From positions 1 through 33,230 of the forward strand of contig JABAZC010000038.1 in assembly GCA_018608625.1 (NCBI GenBank): 33,230 nucleotides of DNA. Reading direction: 5' to 3'. The notes beneath the pieces are model-generated. The model worked only from the letters and a program-made list of their open reading frames with translations, had not been told where the DNA came from and did no database searches. Origin of the DNA: Flavobacteriaceae bacterium. Lineage in GTDB: Bacteria > Bacteroidota > Bacteroidia > Flavobacteriales > Flavobacteriaceae. The stretch's first letter is position 1, and each line of letters opens with the position of its first letter. A program made the translations under genes and the position numbers. Shown here piece by piece: positions 18,361 through 26,326 of the stretch.

Positions 18361-19323
18361 ATGAAGCTAAAAGCAGGCGTTTTAGGCGCTGGACACTTGG
18401 GTAAAATTCATCTTAAACTACTTCAACAATCAGATAAATTTGATCTTGTAGGGTTTTATGACCCTGATGAAACTAATGGAAAAAAAGTCGAAAAAAAGTT
18501 TGGCTACCTCTATTATAGCTCACTAGAAGCCTTAATAGAAGCTGTTGATGTGGTAGATATTGTAACTCCAACTCTATCTCACTACACGTGCGCAATAAAA
18601 GCGATTACTAAAGGTAAACACGTTTTTATTGAAAAACCCATCACTAATACTGTTGAAGAAGCGGAGCACATCCGTATGTTAGTTTATGAAAATAACCTTA
18701 GAGGTCAAGTAGGACATGTAGAGCGTTTTAACCCAGCTTTTATAGCAATTAAAGACGAAATTAATTCTCCTATGTTTATAGAAACACATCGATTAGCTGA
18801 ATTTAACCCACGAGGTACTGACGTCCCTGTAGTGTTAGATCTAATGATTCATGATATTGACATCATTTTAAGCATAGTTAATTCACCTGTCAAAAACATA
18901 AATGCAAGTGGAGTCTGTGTTATAAGTGAAACTCCGGACATTGCAAATGCTCGTATCGAATTTGAAAATGGCTGTGTAGCGAACCTTACAGCAAGTCGGA
19001 TTTCTATGAAAAACATGCGTAAAAGCCGTTTTTTCCAAAAAGACGCCTATATAAGCGTCGATTTCTTGGAGAAACAAGTGGAGGTTGTAAAAATGAAAGA
19101 TGCGCCAGAAAATATTGGAGATTTTGATATGGTATTGCAAAATGCAGAAGGTGTTAAGAAACAGATTTATTTTGAAACTCCTGAAATATCACCAAATAAT
19201 GCTATTTTAGAAGAACTAGAAAGCTTTTCGGATGCTATAAATAATCAAACAAAACCAGTGGTCACGCTTAGGGATGGTACTGATGCTTTAAGGGTCGCTT
19301 ATCAAATTATAGATTGTTTTTAA
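18361..19323 (+). CDS. Gfo/Idh/MocA family NAD(P)-dependent oxidoreductase
   Basis: A 320-aa dehydrogenase. The N-terminal Rossmann fold has GAGHLGKIH (9-17), and EKPIT (91-95) holds the family lysine K92. The C-terminal substrate domain has the VVLDLMIHDIDIIL segment with D160 and H164 as likely active-site residues. This HDIDII pattern is also seen in UDP-GlcNAc 3-dehydrogenase-like members (GnnA/WlbA group), so a sugar-nucleotide substrate is possible. The neighbours do not settle it. It is the first gene of a tightly packed plus-strand run; the next gene starts 10 bp after its stop. Confidence 0.88.
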   Translation: MKLKAGVLGAGHLGKIHLKLLQQSDKFDLVGFYDPDETNGKKVEKKFGYLYYSSLEALIEAVDVVDIVTPTLSHYTCAIKAITKGKHVFIEKPITNTVEEAEHIRMLVYENNLRGQVGHVERFNPAFIAIKDEINSPMFIETHRLAEFNPRGTDVPVVLDLMIHDIDIILSIVNSPVKNINASGVCVISETPDIANARIEFENGCVANLTASRISMKNMRKSRFFQKDAYISVDFLEKQVEVVKMKDAPENIGDFDMVLQNAEGVKKQIYFETPEISPNNAILEELESFSDAINNQTKPVVTLRDGTDALRVAYQIIDCF

Positions 19324-19333
19324 ATAAGTACAT

Positions 19334-20221
19334 ATGAAAAATATTGCTGTTATTGGAGCAGGGGCTATGGGAAATGGAATCGCACATGCATTTGCACAAT
19401 CAGGCTATAAAGTTCAGCTTGTTGATGTTAATAAAAAAGCACTCAACAAGGCACTTCTGACTATTTCAAAAAACCTAGACCGTATGGTTGCCAAAGGAAA
19501 AATAGAAGAAACCACAAAGGCTGAAACACTTTCAAACATATCTATCTTTACAGAACTTTCTGAAGGAGTTGAATATGCGAGTCTAGTGATTGAGGCTGCA
19601 ACTGAAAATATTGATTTAAAACTTAAAATTTTTCGACAGCTAGATACAGCATGTTCTGAAGACACCATTTTAGCGACCAACACCTCTTCCATTTCAATTA
19701 CTCAAATTGCTGCAGTAACCTCTCGCCCAGAGCAAGTGATTGGAATGCACTTTATGAATCCTGTTCCAATCATGCCATTGGTTGAAATCATAGCTGGGTA
19801 TAGCACTTCTGAAGAGGTACTTAGTTTTACTAAAGACTTAACTGAAAAAATTGGTAAAACACCTGTAATTGTAAATGATTACCCTGGATTTGTAGCCAAC
19901 CGAATACTGATACCAATGATAAATGAAGCCATTGAAACCTTATATTCAGGGGTTGCAGGAGTTCAGGAAATTGATACTATAATGAAACTTGGAATGGCCC
20001 ATCCTATGGGTCCATTAGAATTGGCCGATTTTATTGGATTAGATGTTTGTTTATCTATTCTGGAAGTTATGTATGAAGGGTTTAAAAACCCAAAATACGC
20101 ACCAAATCCTCTTTTGATAAATATGGTCCAAGCTGGAAAATATGGAATCAAATCTGGAGAAGGTTTTTATAATTACCAAGACAATCGAAAAGCGACTATT
20201 GTCGCATCACAATTTTCATAA
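19334..20221 (+). CDS. 3-hydroxybutyryl-CoA dehydrogenase
   Basis: A 295-aa NAD(P)-dependent 3-hydroxyacyl-CoA dehydrogenase that interconverts 3-hydroxybutyryl-CoA and acetoacetyl-CoA. The N-terminal Rossmann motif is GAGAMGNGIAHAFAQ (8-22). The catalytic pair is H139 in GMHFMNPVP and E151 in LVEIIAG; S118 lies in NTSSISI. The C-terminal domain has HPMGPLELADFIGLD. The single-domain length fits the Hbd/PaaH type rather than the multifunctional FadB/FadJ. It could work with the thiolase at 2685. It sits 10 bp after the oxidoreductase gene and 32 bp before the DUF1015 gene, probably in one operon. Confidence 0.92.
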   Translation: MKNIAVIGAGAMGNGIAHAFAQSGYKVQLVDVNKKALNKALLTISKNLDRMVAKGKIEETTKAETLSNISIFTELSEGVEYASLVIEAATENIDLKLKIFRQLDTACSEDTILATNTSSISITQIAAVTSRPEQVIGMHFMNPVPIMPLVEIIAGYSTSEEVLSFTKDLTEKIGKTPVIVNDYPGFVANRILIPMINEAIETLYSGVAGVQEIDTIMKLGMAHPMGPLELADFIGLDVCLSILEVMYEGFKNPKYAPNPLLINMVQAGKYGIKSGEGFYNYQDNRKATIVASQFS

Positions 20222-20253
20222 CCCCAGACTAACCTAAAATGACCTAAACTTAA

Positions 20254-21489
20254 ATGGCAGAAATAGTACCTTTTAAAGCGATTCGTCCTTGCAAAAAACA
20301 CCTTCAAAACTTTAGTTCTAAGTCCTACAAAAGCTATACAACTGAAGAACTTAAAAATACACTTCAAAAAAGTCCACTCTCATTTCTGAGCATTATTCAT
20401 TTAAAGAAAAATTTAAGTAGAGTTCTTAAAAAACCAGAACGCTTTGAATTAGTGAAAAATAAATTTCGAGATTTAAAAACTAGAAAAGTATTAATAAAAG
20501 ACTCCTCACCCGCTTTTTATATTTATGAAACAAGACAAGGTGACGGGCATTTATTCTGTGGTATTATTGCAGGGGCAAGTGTAAAAGACTACAACATTAA
20601 CGTGATAAAAAAACACGAGGCAACTATTACAAAACGGGAATACTCCTTTAAAGAGTATTTAAAAGCGGTACGATTTAATGCAGCCCCTGTTTTACTAACA
20701 TTTCCTGATGACCGAAATATTGAAAAGGGAATTGAAGCTGCAAAGATTAATGCCCAAGAAATAAACTCTTGGAGTAATGAAAATGAAACTCATAAAATCT
20801 GGTGTATAAATAATGCTAGCGATATTAATATTCTCACAAAGGCATTCGCTAATGTGCCCTCTTTATATATTGCTGACGGCCATCATCGTTCAGCATCATC
20901 AGCACTTTTAGCCAGTGAAATGGACATAAATCTATCAGCTAAAAAAGACAATGCCTACAACTATTTTTTAAGCTATTTAATTCCCGAGAAACAACTTAAG
21001 ATTTATGATTACAACAGGCTAATTAAAAACTTAAATGGTTTAACCCCTAAAGCATTCTTAGATAAAATTAAACTTGTATTTGACGTTGAAGACAAAGGGG
21101 CTGATCCTTATTCAAGTTCTCTTAAAAATGAAATTTCGATGTATTTATCAGGAAGCTTTTATTCCTTATCTTTACACAAATCCATTCAAAATAACGCAAC
21201 TGCAATAAGTCAACTTGACACTCAAATACTGCAATCACACCTACTAGAACCTATTTTAGGCATCAAGAACGAGAGAACTGATAAGCGAATTAGTTATATA
21301 CATGGAAAGGACAGCATGGAACAAATTAAAACAGCTGTAGATCGTAGAGATCATGCCGTAGGGTTTGGACTTTTTCCCATTCAAACAGAAGAGCTAAAAG
21401 CAATTGCAGACTCTGGCGGTGTTATGCCTCCAAAAAGCACCTATATTTATCCAAAACTAAGAAGTGGAATTACTATATATGAATTTTAA
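20254..21489 (+). CDS. DUF1015 family protein
   Basis: A 411-aa cytoplasmic protein of DUF1015 (PF06245). Recognisable features are the N-terminal PFKAIRPCKKHLQN, the segment YIADGHHRSASSALLA near residue 210 (the most conserved part of the family) and the C-terminal GGVMPPKSTYIYPKLRSGI. The biochemical role is not established. It overlaps the following YggS gene by one base (TAATG), so the two are translationally coupled. No signal peptide or membrane helix is seen. Confidence 0.88.
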   Translation: MAEIVPFKAIRPCKKHLQNFSSKSYKSYTTEELKNTLQKSPLSFLSIIHLKKNLSRVLKKPERFELVKNKFRDLKTRKVLIKDSSPAFYIYETRQGDGHLFCGIIAGASVKDYNINVIKKHEATITKREYSFKEYLKAVRFNAAPVLLTFPDDRNIEKGIEAAKINAQEINSWSNENETHKIWCINNASDINILTKAFANVPSLYIADGHHRSASSALLASEMDINLSAKKDNAYNYFLSYLIPEKQLKIYDYNRLIKNLNGLTPKAFLDKIKLVFDVEDKGADPYSSSLKNEISMYLSGSFYSLSLHKSIQNNATAISQLDTQILQSHLLEPILGIKNERTDKRISYIHGKDSMEQIKTAVDRRDHAVGFGLFPIQTEELKAIADSGGVMPPKSTYIYPKLRSGITIYEF

Positions 21490-22145
21490 TGATGTCTATA
21501 AAAACTAAATTATCACAAATTAAAACACAGATTCCAGATCATGTAACTCTAGTGGCTGTTTCTAAAACAAAGCCAGTTGAAGATTTGATGCAGGCCTACG
21601 ATTGTGGCCAACGTATTTTTGGAGAAAACAAAATTCAAGAAATGGCTGAGAAATACCAAGGGATGCCTAAGGACATACAATGGCATATGATTGGAAATGT
21701 GCAGAGAAATAAAGTCAAATACATGGCGTCATTTGTTGATTTAATTCATGGTGTTGATAGTTTAAAATTACTTAACGAAATCAACAAACAAGCGGAAAAA
21801 CACCAACGAATTATTAACTGTTTAATACAACTTAAAATTGCACAAGAAGATACTAAATTTGGTATGTCTCTTGAAGATGCACACACATTAATAGCTTCTG
21901 AATCTTTTAAAAACTTAAAAAACGTAGCTGTTGTTGGAGTCATGGGAATGGCTAGCTTTACGGATAATACAATACAAATAGAAAAGGAATTTAAAACTCT
22001 TAAAGGCAACTTTGATAAACTAAAAGAAATAGCCTCTAATCTTAAAATTATATCTATGGGTATGAGCGGGGATTATACGTTGGCTATTGAAAGCGGGAGC
22101 ACAATGGTTCGAGTTGGAAGTAGTATCTTTGGCACTAGAAATTAA
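21489..22145 (+). CDS. YggS/PLPBP family pyridoxal phosphate-binding protein
   Basis: A 218-aa single-domain PLP protein that manages free pyridoxal phosphate and affects amino-acid balance; no enzymatic activity is known for the family. The PLP lysine is K26 in AVSKTKPVE. Other family motifs are FGENKIQEM, WHMIGNVQRNKVK, LIQLKIAQEDTKFGM, GVMGMASFTDN and the phosphate-binding ISMGMSGDYTLAIESGSTMVRVGSSIFG. The start ATG overlaps the DUF1015 stop, and a second ATG follows at once (M2). The next gene is in the same reading frame after two in-frame TAA codons (22143 and 22152). Confidence 0.94.
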   Translation: MMSIKTKLSQIKTQIPDHVTLVAVSKTKPVEDLMQAYDCGQRIFGENKIQEMAEKYQGMPKDIQWHMIGNVQRNKVKYMASFVDLIHGVDSLKLLNEINKQAEKHQRIINCLIQLKIAQEDTKFGMSLEDAHTLIASESFKNLKNVAVVGVMGMASFTDNTIQIEKEFKTLKGNFDKLKEIASNLKIISMGMSGDYTLAIESGSTMVRVGSSIFGTRN

Positions 22146-22163
22146 ACCTATTAAACCCCAATT

Positions 22164-23531
22164 ATTTACGCTGTATTAGACATAGAGACCACCGGAGGAA
22201 AATTTAATGAAGAGGGCATTACAGAAATAGCTATCTACAAATTTGATGGCCATAATATTGTTGATCAATTTATCAGTTTAGTTAATCCCGAACGCGATAT
22301 TCAGCCTTTTGTAGTTAACCTTACAGGAATTAATAGTAAGATGCTAAGGTCGGCTCCAAAATTTTATGAAATAGCCAAGCGTATCGTAGAGATCACAGAA
22401 GGATGTGTAATAGTCGCCCACAATGCTCAATTTGATAATCGAATCTTAAAAACTGAATTTAAACGACTCGGATTCAGTTTTGAGCGTGAGAACCTGTGTA
22501 CTGTAGAGCTTTCAAAAGAGTTAATTCCAGACCTTCCTTCGTATAGCTTAGGAAAACTAGTTCGCTCACTAGGAATACCCGTCAGTGACCGACATCGTGC
22601 CGCTGGAGATGCGACAGCCACCGTCAAACTTTTTAAAATCCTACTTGATAAAGATGTTGAAAAAACAATCATAAAAGCAGCTATTCGATTAGACCCCAAA
22701 CATCAAATGGAACCCAAGCTGACTGACATTATTTCTAAGCTGCCTCCAGTTACAGGAGTTTATTACGTCCATAAGTCTGATGGTGAAATTGTTTATATTG
22801 GCAAAAGTAAAAACATTAAAAGCAGAATTAGCCAACACTTTACAGGGCAAACCACTAAATCAAGGAAAATTCAGTTAGAAGTTTCTACGGTCTCATATGA
22901 CGAAACTGGAAGTGAATTAGTTGCACTTTTAAAAGAAAGTGAAGAAATTAAACGGAACAAACCCAAATTTAACCGGGCCCTTAGACGAACCATATTCACG
23001 CATGGGTTGTTTAGTTTTCAAGACGCTAACGGGTATGTAAATTTAAAAATTGATCGAATAAAAGGAAATCAAAAACCCATTACAACTTTTTCCAACAATG
23101 ATAGTGGTAAAAGCTTTTTGATTAAAATTGTTGAAAAGAATAAACTATGCCAAAAATTATGTGGGCTATACAAAACAGAAGAAGCCTGTTTTGGATACAA
23201 TATAAAAACTTGTGCTGGCGCCTGTATTTTAGAAGAATCAAGTGAAATTTATAACAAAAGAGTTTTAAATCTTATTGAGTCTAACACCTTCAAGGATCAA
23301 AACATGATTCTTGTTGATTATGGGCGTGAAGTCGATGAGAGGAGTGTAATACTTATTGAAAATGGAGTATTTAAAGGCTATGCTTATTTTAACTTAAACT
23401 TTCAAATTAACACTACAGAAGTTTTAAAGTCTATCCTTACTCCTATGGAACATAATAAGGACGCGCAACATATAATTCAGAGTTTTATGCGGCGACATAA
23501 ACGATTAAAAATAATAAAACTAAAAAACTGA
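22164..23531 (+). CDS. DnaQ-like exonuclease fused to UvrC-type GIY-YIG nuclease, probable ATT start
   Basis: About 455 aa. N-terminal DEDDh 3'-5' exonuclease: ExoI D6-I-E8-TTG, ExoII H86-N-A-Q-F-D91, ExoIII H144-R-A-A-G-D149. C-terminal UvrC/Cho-like GIY-YIG domain: TGVYYV (about 197) and VYIGKSKNIKSRISQHF (about 210-226), followed by a cysteine motif (C329, C342, C350, C354) spaced almost as in UvrC. Exonuclease-GIY-YIG fusions are known in Bacteroidota and Actinobacteria and are expected to act in DNA repair. The first ATG in frame (22341) would remove the whole ExoI motif, and no ATG, GTG or TTG occurs between the in-frame TAA at 22152 and 22341. The start is therefore most likely ATT at 22164 (or 22161), giving an MYAVLDIETTGG-type N-terminus. 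It is the last gene of the plus-strand run. Confidence 0.85.
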   Translation: MYAVLDIETTGGKFNEEGITEIAIYKFDGHNIVDQFISLVNPERDIQPFVVNLTGINSKMLRSAPKFYEIAKRIVEITEGCVIVAHNAQFDNRILKTEFKRLGFSFERENLCTVELSKELIPDLPSYSLGKLVRSLGIPVSDRHRAAGDATATVKLFKILLDKDVEKTIIKAAIRLDPKHQMEPKLTDIISKLPPVTGVYYVHKSDGEIVYIGKSKNIKSRISQHFTGQTTKSRKIQLEVSTVSYDETGSELVALLKESEEIKRNKPKFNRALRRTIFTHGLFSFQDANGYVNLKIDRIKGNQKPITTFSNNDSGKSFLIKIVEKNKLCQKLCGLYKTEEACFGYNIKTCAGACILEESSEIYNKRVLNLIESNTFKDQNMILVDYGREVDERSVILIENGVFKGYAYFNLNFQINTTEVLKSILTPMEHNKDAQHIIQSFMRRHKRLKIIKLKN

Positions 23532-23588
23532 TTCTGTTCTATTTGTTGAATAAAAACTTTAATAAAATGGACATTCAGTACTTTATTA

Positions 23589-23672
23589 TTTAATCAATCA
23601 TTTATTCATTGTGTTAATTATCTTAAACATAGCAAAGATGTTCATATTTAAAAAAATGTTTCATTGATTAAA
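23589..23672. repeat. nested inverted repeats before the kelch/SARP-like regulator
   Basis: TTTAATCAAT (23589-23598) and ATTGATTAAA (23663-23672) are perfect 10-bp inverted copies. Inside them, AACAT (23626-23630) and ATGTT (23638-23642) form a smaller dyad with a nearly common centre (about 23631-23634). The outer arms contain GATTAA/TTAATC, the hexamer repeated before the glycosidase operon. The block lies 50-133 bp upstream of the ATG. Chance occurrence in such AT-rich DNA cannot be excluded. Confidence 0.35.
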
Positions 23673-23721
23673 AATATTTAATTAACTTCACAATTGAGAT
23701 TATATCTTAATAAAATAGATA

Positions 23722-26274
23722 ATGAAGTTTTTAATAAAATTAGTGTATGTTACCCTTATTTTAACTCCAATATTTGGGAATACACAAGGAATTAGCTTTA
23801 CCTCTAGTGAAAGTCCTATAGTCGAAAGAACTTCTTACAATGTATTTGTACACGATCAACCAAAATTTTCAGGTAATTTCAATATTGAGTTTGATTTATC
23901 CATTATAGATTCAAAAATATTTGGATACGTTTTAAATATAAAAGATAAAAATAATCCGATCTCGTATTCATTAGCATATATAAATAGTGTTGGTGGTGCT
24001 GGTGAACTTAGACTAAATTTAGATGGAGTTAAAAAACTACTTTCAATTCCTCTACAAAAAGAACTTATCGGTTCTAGAAAATGGATAAAAATAGCATTAA
24101 ATTTCAATTCATCATCAGAAGAAATTACTCTTTCAGTAAATGATAAAATGCACTCATCCATCGAAAATGAATTTAATAATATGATTATTCCTGAAATACA
24201 CTTTGGAAAACACGGAAGTGTCATAGATGTTCCTTTAATGGCTATTAAAAATCTAGTCATTACTAATAGAAACAACAAAAATGTATTTAATTTCAATGAA
24301 AGTGATGGAAATAATGTTTATGATTCTAAGGGAGATCTTTATGGAGATGTTGACCATCCGAATTGGTTAATCACGGAGTCTTATCACTGGAAATTAATAA
24401 GCACAGAGTCATTTGATCAGGTAACTTCTATAACTTTTGATGAAAATAACAATAGATTTATTTATCAAAATTCAGACTCTTTGAGTTTTTATGATCATGT
24501 AACTAAAAAAAATGTATTTTTTAGTTACAAAGATACTTTACCAGTGCCTATGCGGCTTGGAACTAGCTTCTTAAATACCAATGAAAATAAATTATATGTT
24601 TATGAATTATATGATGTACCAGATGGAGGATCGACAATTGCATCAATAAATTTAGAAAATCCAGAATATTGGTCTAAGAATAGTTCAGTTGAGCTATCTC
24701 AACAAAGACATCACCACAATGGAATATTTAATACTAGCTCGAATAAGTATATAATCTTCGGAGGTTATGGTAACCAAAGATATACTAATTCCTTCAACTC
24801 ATACGACATCAAAAAAAACAAATGGGAATCAGTATCATTTACCGGTGACAAAATATCTCCAAGATTTTTTTCTGGAATGACTCAAATTGGCGCTAAAAAC
24901 GTTTTATTATTTGGAGGGCAAGGAAATAAGACTGGAGAACAAAGTATTGGTAAAACATATTATTATGACTGTTACATGGTTAATTTGGAAACAAAGATAA
25001 TACAGAAGCTTTGGGATGTTAAACAAGAAAATATAAAAATGGTATCATCCAGAAATATCGTTCTTAACAAAGACTTATCTTCATTTTACACTCTTGGCTA
25101 TTCAGAGTATATTCCTTCTACATTTTTACAATTATATAATTATTCCATTAAGGATGGTAGCTACAAAATATTTGGAGATTCAATTCCTATGGTCTCAGAA
25201 AAGATTCGAACTAATGCAAATTTATATCTAAACAAGTCCACAAATCAGTTTTTTTGTACTACTCAAGAATTTGAAGAGGATGGGTCAAATAAAATTAATA
25301 TCTATTCATTAAATGGGCAGCCCGTATCAAAAGAAAATGTGTACAACATTGAAAAAAAAACAAAGTCTAAAATTGTTTTGATATTTATTGTTCTCCTATT
25401 AATGTCAGGTATCTTGTACTACTTAAAGTATTTAAATAAAATACGAAACAAGAAAAAAGACATCTTCCAAGTTCAAGTTCAAAATATATTAAAGCCTCAG
25501 GGTAGCACAAAAACATTAGAAATTAAAGCTAACTCTACTTATTTATTTGGTAGTTTTAGAATGTATGATAGAAATAAAAAAGATATTTCTTACCTGTTTA
25601 GCCCAAAAATAAGACAGTTATTTTTATTATTACTTTTTAGTAGTCGACAAAATGAAGTCCCAGGGTTAACATCCGAAAGAATTCACTCTACGCTTTGGCC
25701 AGAAAGCACCCCACAAAAAGCTAAAAACTTAAAGAATGTAATCATTAGTCAATTAAGGAATATCTTAAAGGATTTAGATGGATTAGAACTCATTTACTCC
25801 AAAGGTCGATTTTTTATGGAATTAGGAGATGAATTTTATTGTGATTATTTTAATTTCTCAATTCAATTAGATTGTTTAAGAGATGACTTACTAGATTACA
25901 GCTCTTTGAATGAACTGACTAACTTGATTAGTCCAGGAAAATTTCTATCGTCAATTAATGATGAATGCTTTGATAAAATAAAGAAAAACTTTGAATATGA
26001 AATATTAAAAATCCTTCCAAACCAATTGAAGCGTTCGTATGCAAATAAAGACTACACACATATCATCGCGCTAACAGAAATATTATTTAATATTGATTCA
26101 TTAAATGAAATAGCCTTTTACTATCGTATCCATACGCTTCACAATATGGGTTTGATTTTAAAGTCAAAAAAACAGTTTAATGATTATATTATAAGGTATA
26201 ATAAAATAATGGGAGATAACTATCCAAGTACTTATAAAGATGTTATTAAACAAATTCCAGATGAATTAATTTAA
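23722..26274 (+). CDS. membrane-spanning kelch/SARP-BTAD-like transcriptional regulator
   Basis: An 850-aa protein. Signal peptide 1-22; a LamG/concanavalin-like beta region (about 26-205: FNIEFDLSI, KWIKIALNFN); a beta-propeller-like region with at least two kelch motifs (about 330-430: YIIFGGYGNQRYTNSFNSYD, NVLLFGGQG); one membrane helix (about 551-572: IVLIFIVLLLMSGILYY). The cytoplasmic part has an OmpR/SARP-like winged helix (about 605-700: FSPKIRQLFLLLLF, IHSTLWPESTPQKAKNLKN, VIISQLRNIL, IYSKGRFFMEL) and a helical TPR/BTAD-like end (730-850). The topology suggests ligand sensing in the periplasm and direct DNA binding in the cytoplasm. Target and ligand are unknown; the adjacent convergent glycosidase operon (40 bp away) is the obvious candidate. 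The gene looks more AT-rich than the housekeeping part. Confidence 0.75.
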   Translation: MKFLIKLVYVTLILTPIFGNTQGISFTSSESPIVERTSYNVFVHDQPKFSGNFNIEFDLSIIDSKIFGYVLNIKDKNNPISYSLAYINSVGGAGELRLNLDGVKKLLSIPLQKELIGSRKWIKIALNFNSSSEEITLSVNDKMHSSIENEFNNMIIPEIHFGKHGSVIDVPLMAIKNLVITNRNNKNVFNFNESDGNNVYDSKGDLYGDVDHPNWLITESYHWKLISTESFDQVTSITFDENNNRFIYQNSDSLSFYDHVTKKNVFFSYKDTLPVPMRLGTSFLNTNENKLYVYELYDVPDGGSTIASINLENPEYWSKNSSVELSQQRHHHNGIFNTSSNKYIIFGGYGNQRYTNSFNSYDIKKNKWESVSFTGDKISPRFFSGMTQIGAKNVLLFGGQGNKTGEQSIGKTYYYDCYMVNLETKIIQKLWDVKQENIKMVSSRNIVLNKDLSSFYTLGYSEYIPSTFLQLYNYSIKDGSYKIFGDSIPMVSEKIRTNANLYLNKSTNQFFCTTQEFEEDGSNKINIYSLNGQPVSKENVYNIEKKTKSKIVLIFIVLLLMSGILYYLKYLNKIRNKKKDIFQVQVQNILKPQGSTKTLEIKANSTYLFGSFRMYDRNKKDISYLFSPKIRQLFLLLLFSSRQNEVPGLTSERIHSTLWPESTPQKAKNLKNVIISQLRNILKDLDGLELIYSKGRFFMELGDEFYCDYFNFSIQLDCLRDDLLDYSSLNELTNLISPGKFLSSINDECFDKIKKNFEYEILKILPNQLKRSYANKDYTHIIALTEILFNIDSLNEIAFYYRIHTLHNMGLILKSKKQFNDYIIRYNKIMGDNYPSTYKDVIKQIPDELI

Positions 26275-26306
26275 GTGCTAGCGGACTTACAGATTTTTAT
26301 TTTCTT

Positions 26307-26326
26307 AATATTAATTATTTAATATT
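26307..26326. terminator. weak AT hairpin at the regulator/GH3 junction
   Basis: AATATTAA (26307-26314) and TTAATATT (26319-26326) form an 8-bp, all-AT inverted repeat with a TTAT loop that includes the GH3 stop codon. It could weakly end one or both convergent transcripts, but it has no GC pairs, so the call is tentative. Confidence 0.25.

Noticed and set aside
22146-22341. Frameshifted or truncated exonuclease gene
   Set aside because: The ExoI motif lies in the same frame as the rest of the protein with no stop after 22152. Only the start codon is unusual, so an ATT start explains the data better than a frameshift.
23856-24296. 146-codon open frame antisense to the regulator gene, with a hydrophobic start
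   Set aside because: The opposite strand encodes a coherent LamG-like region of the regulator. The frame has no start signal and no family resemblance.
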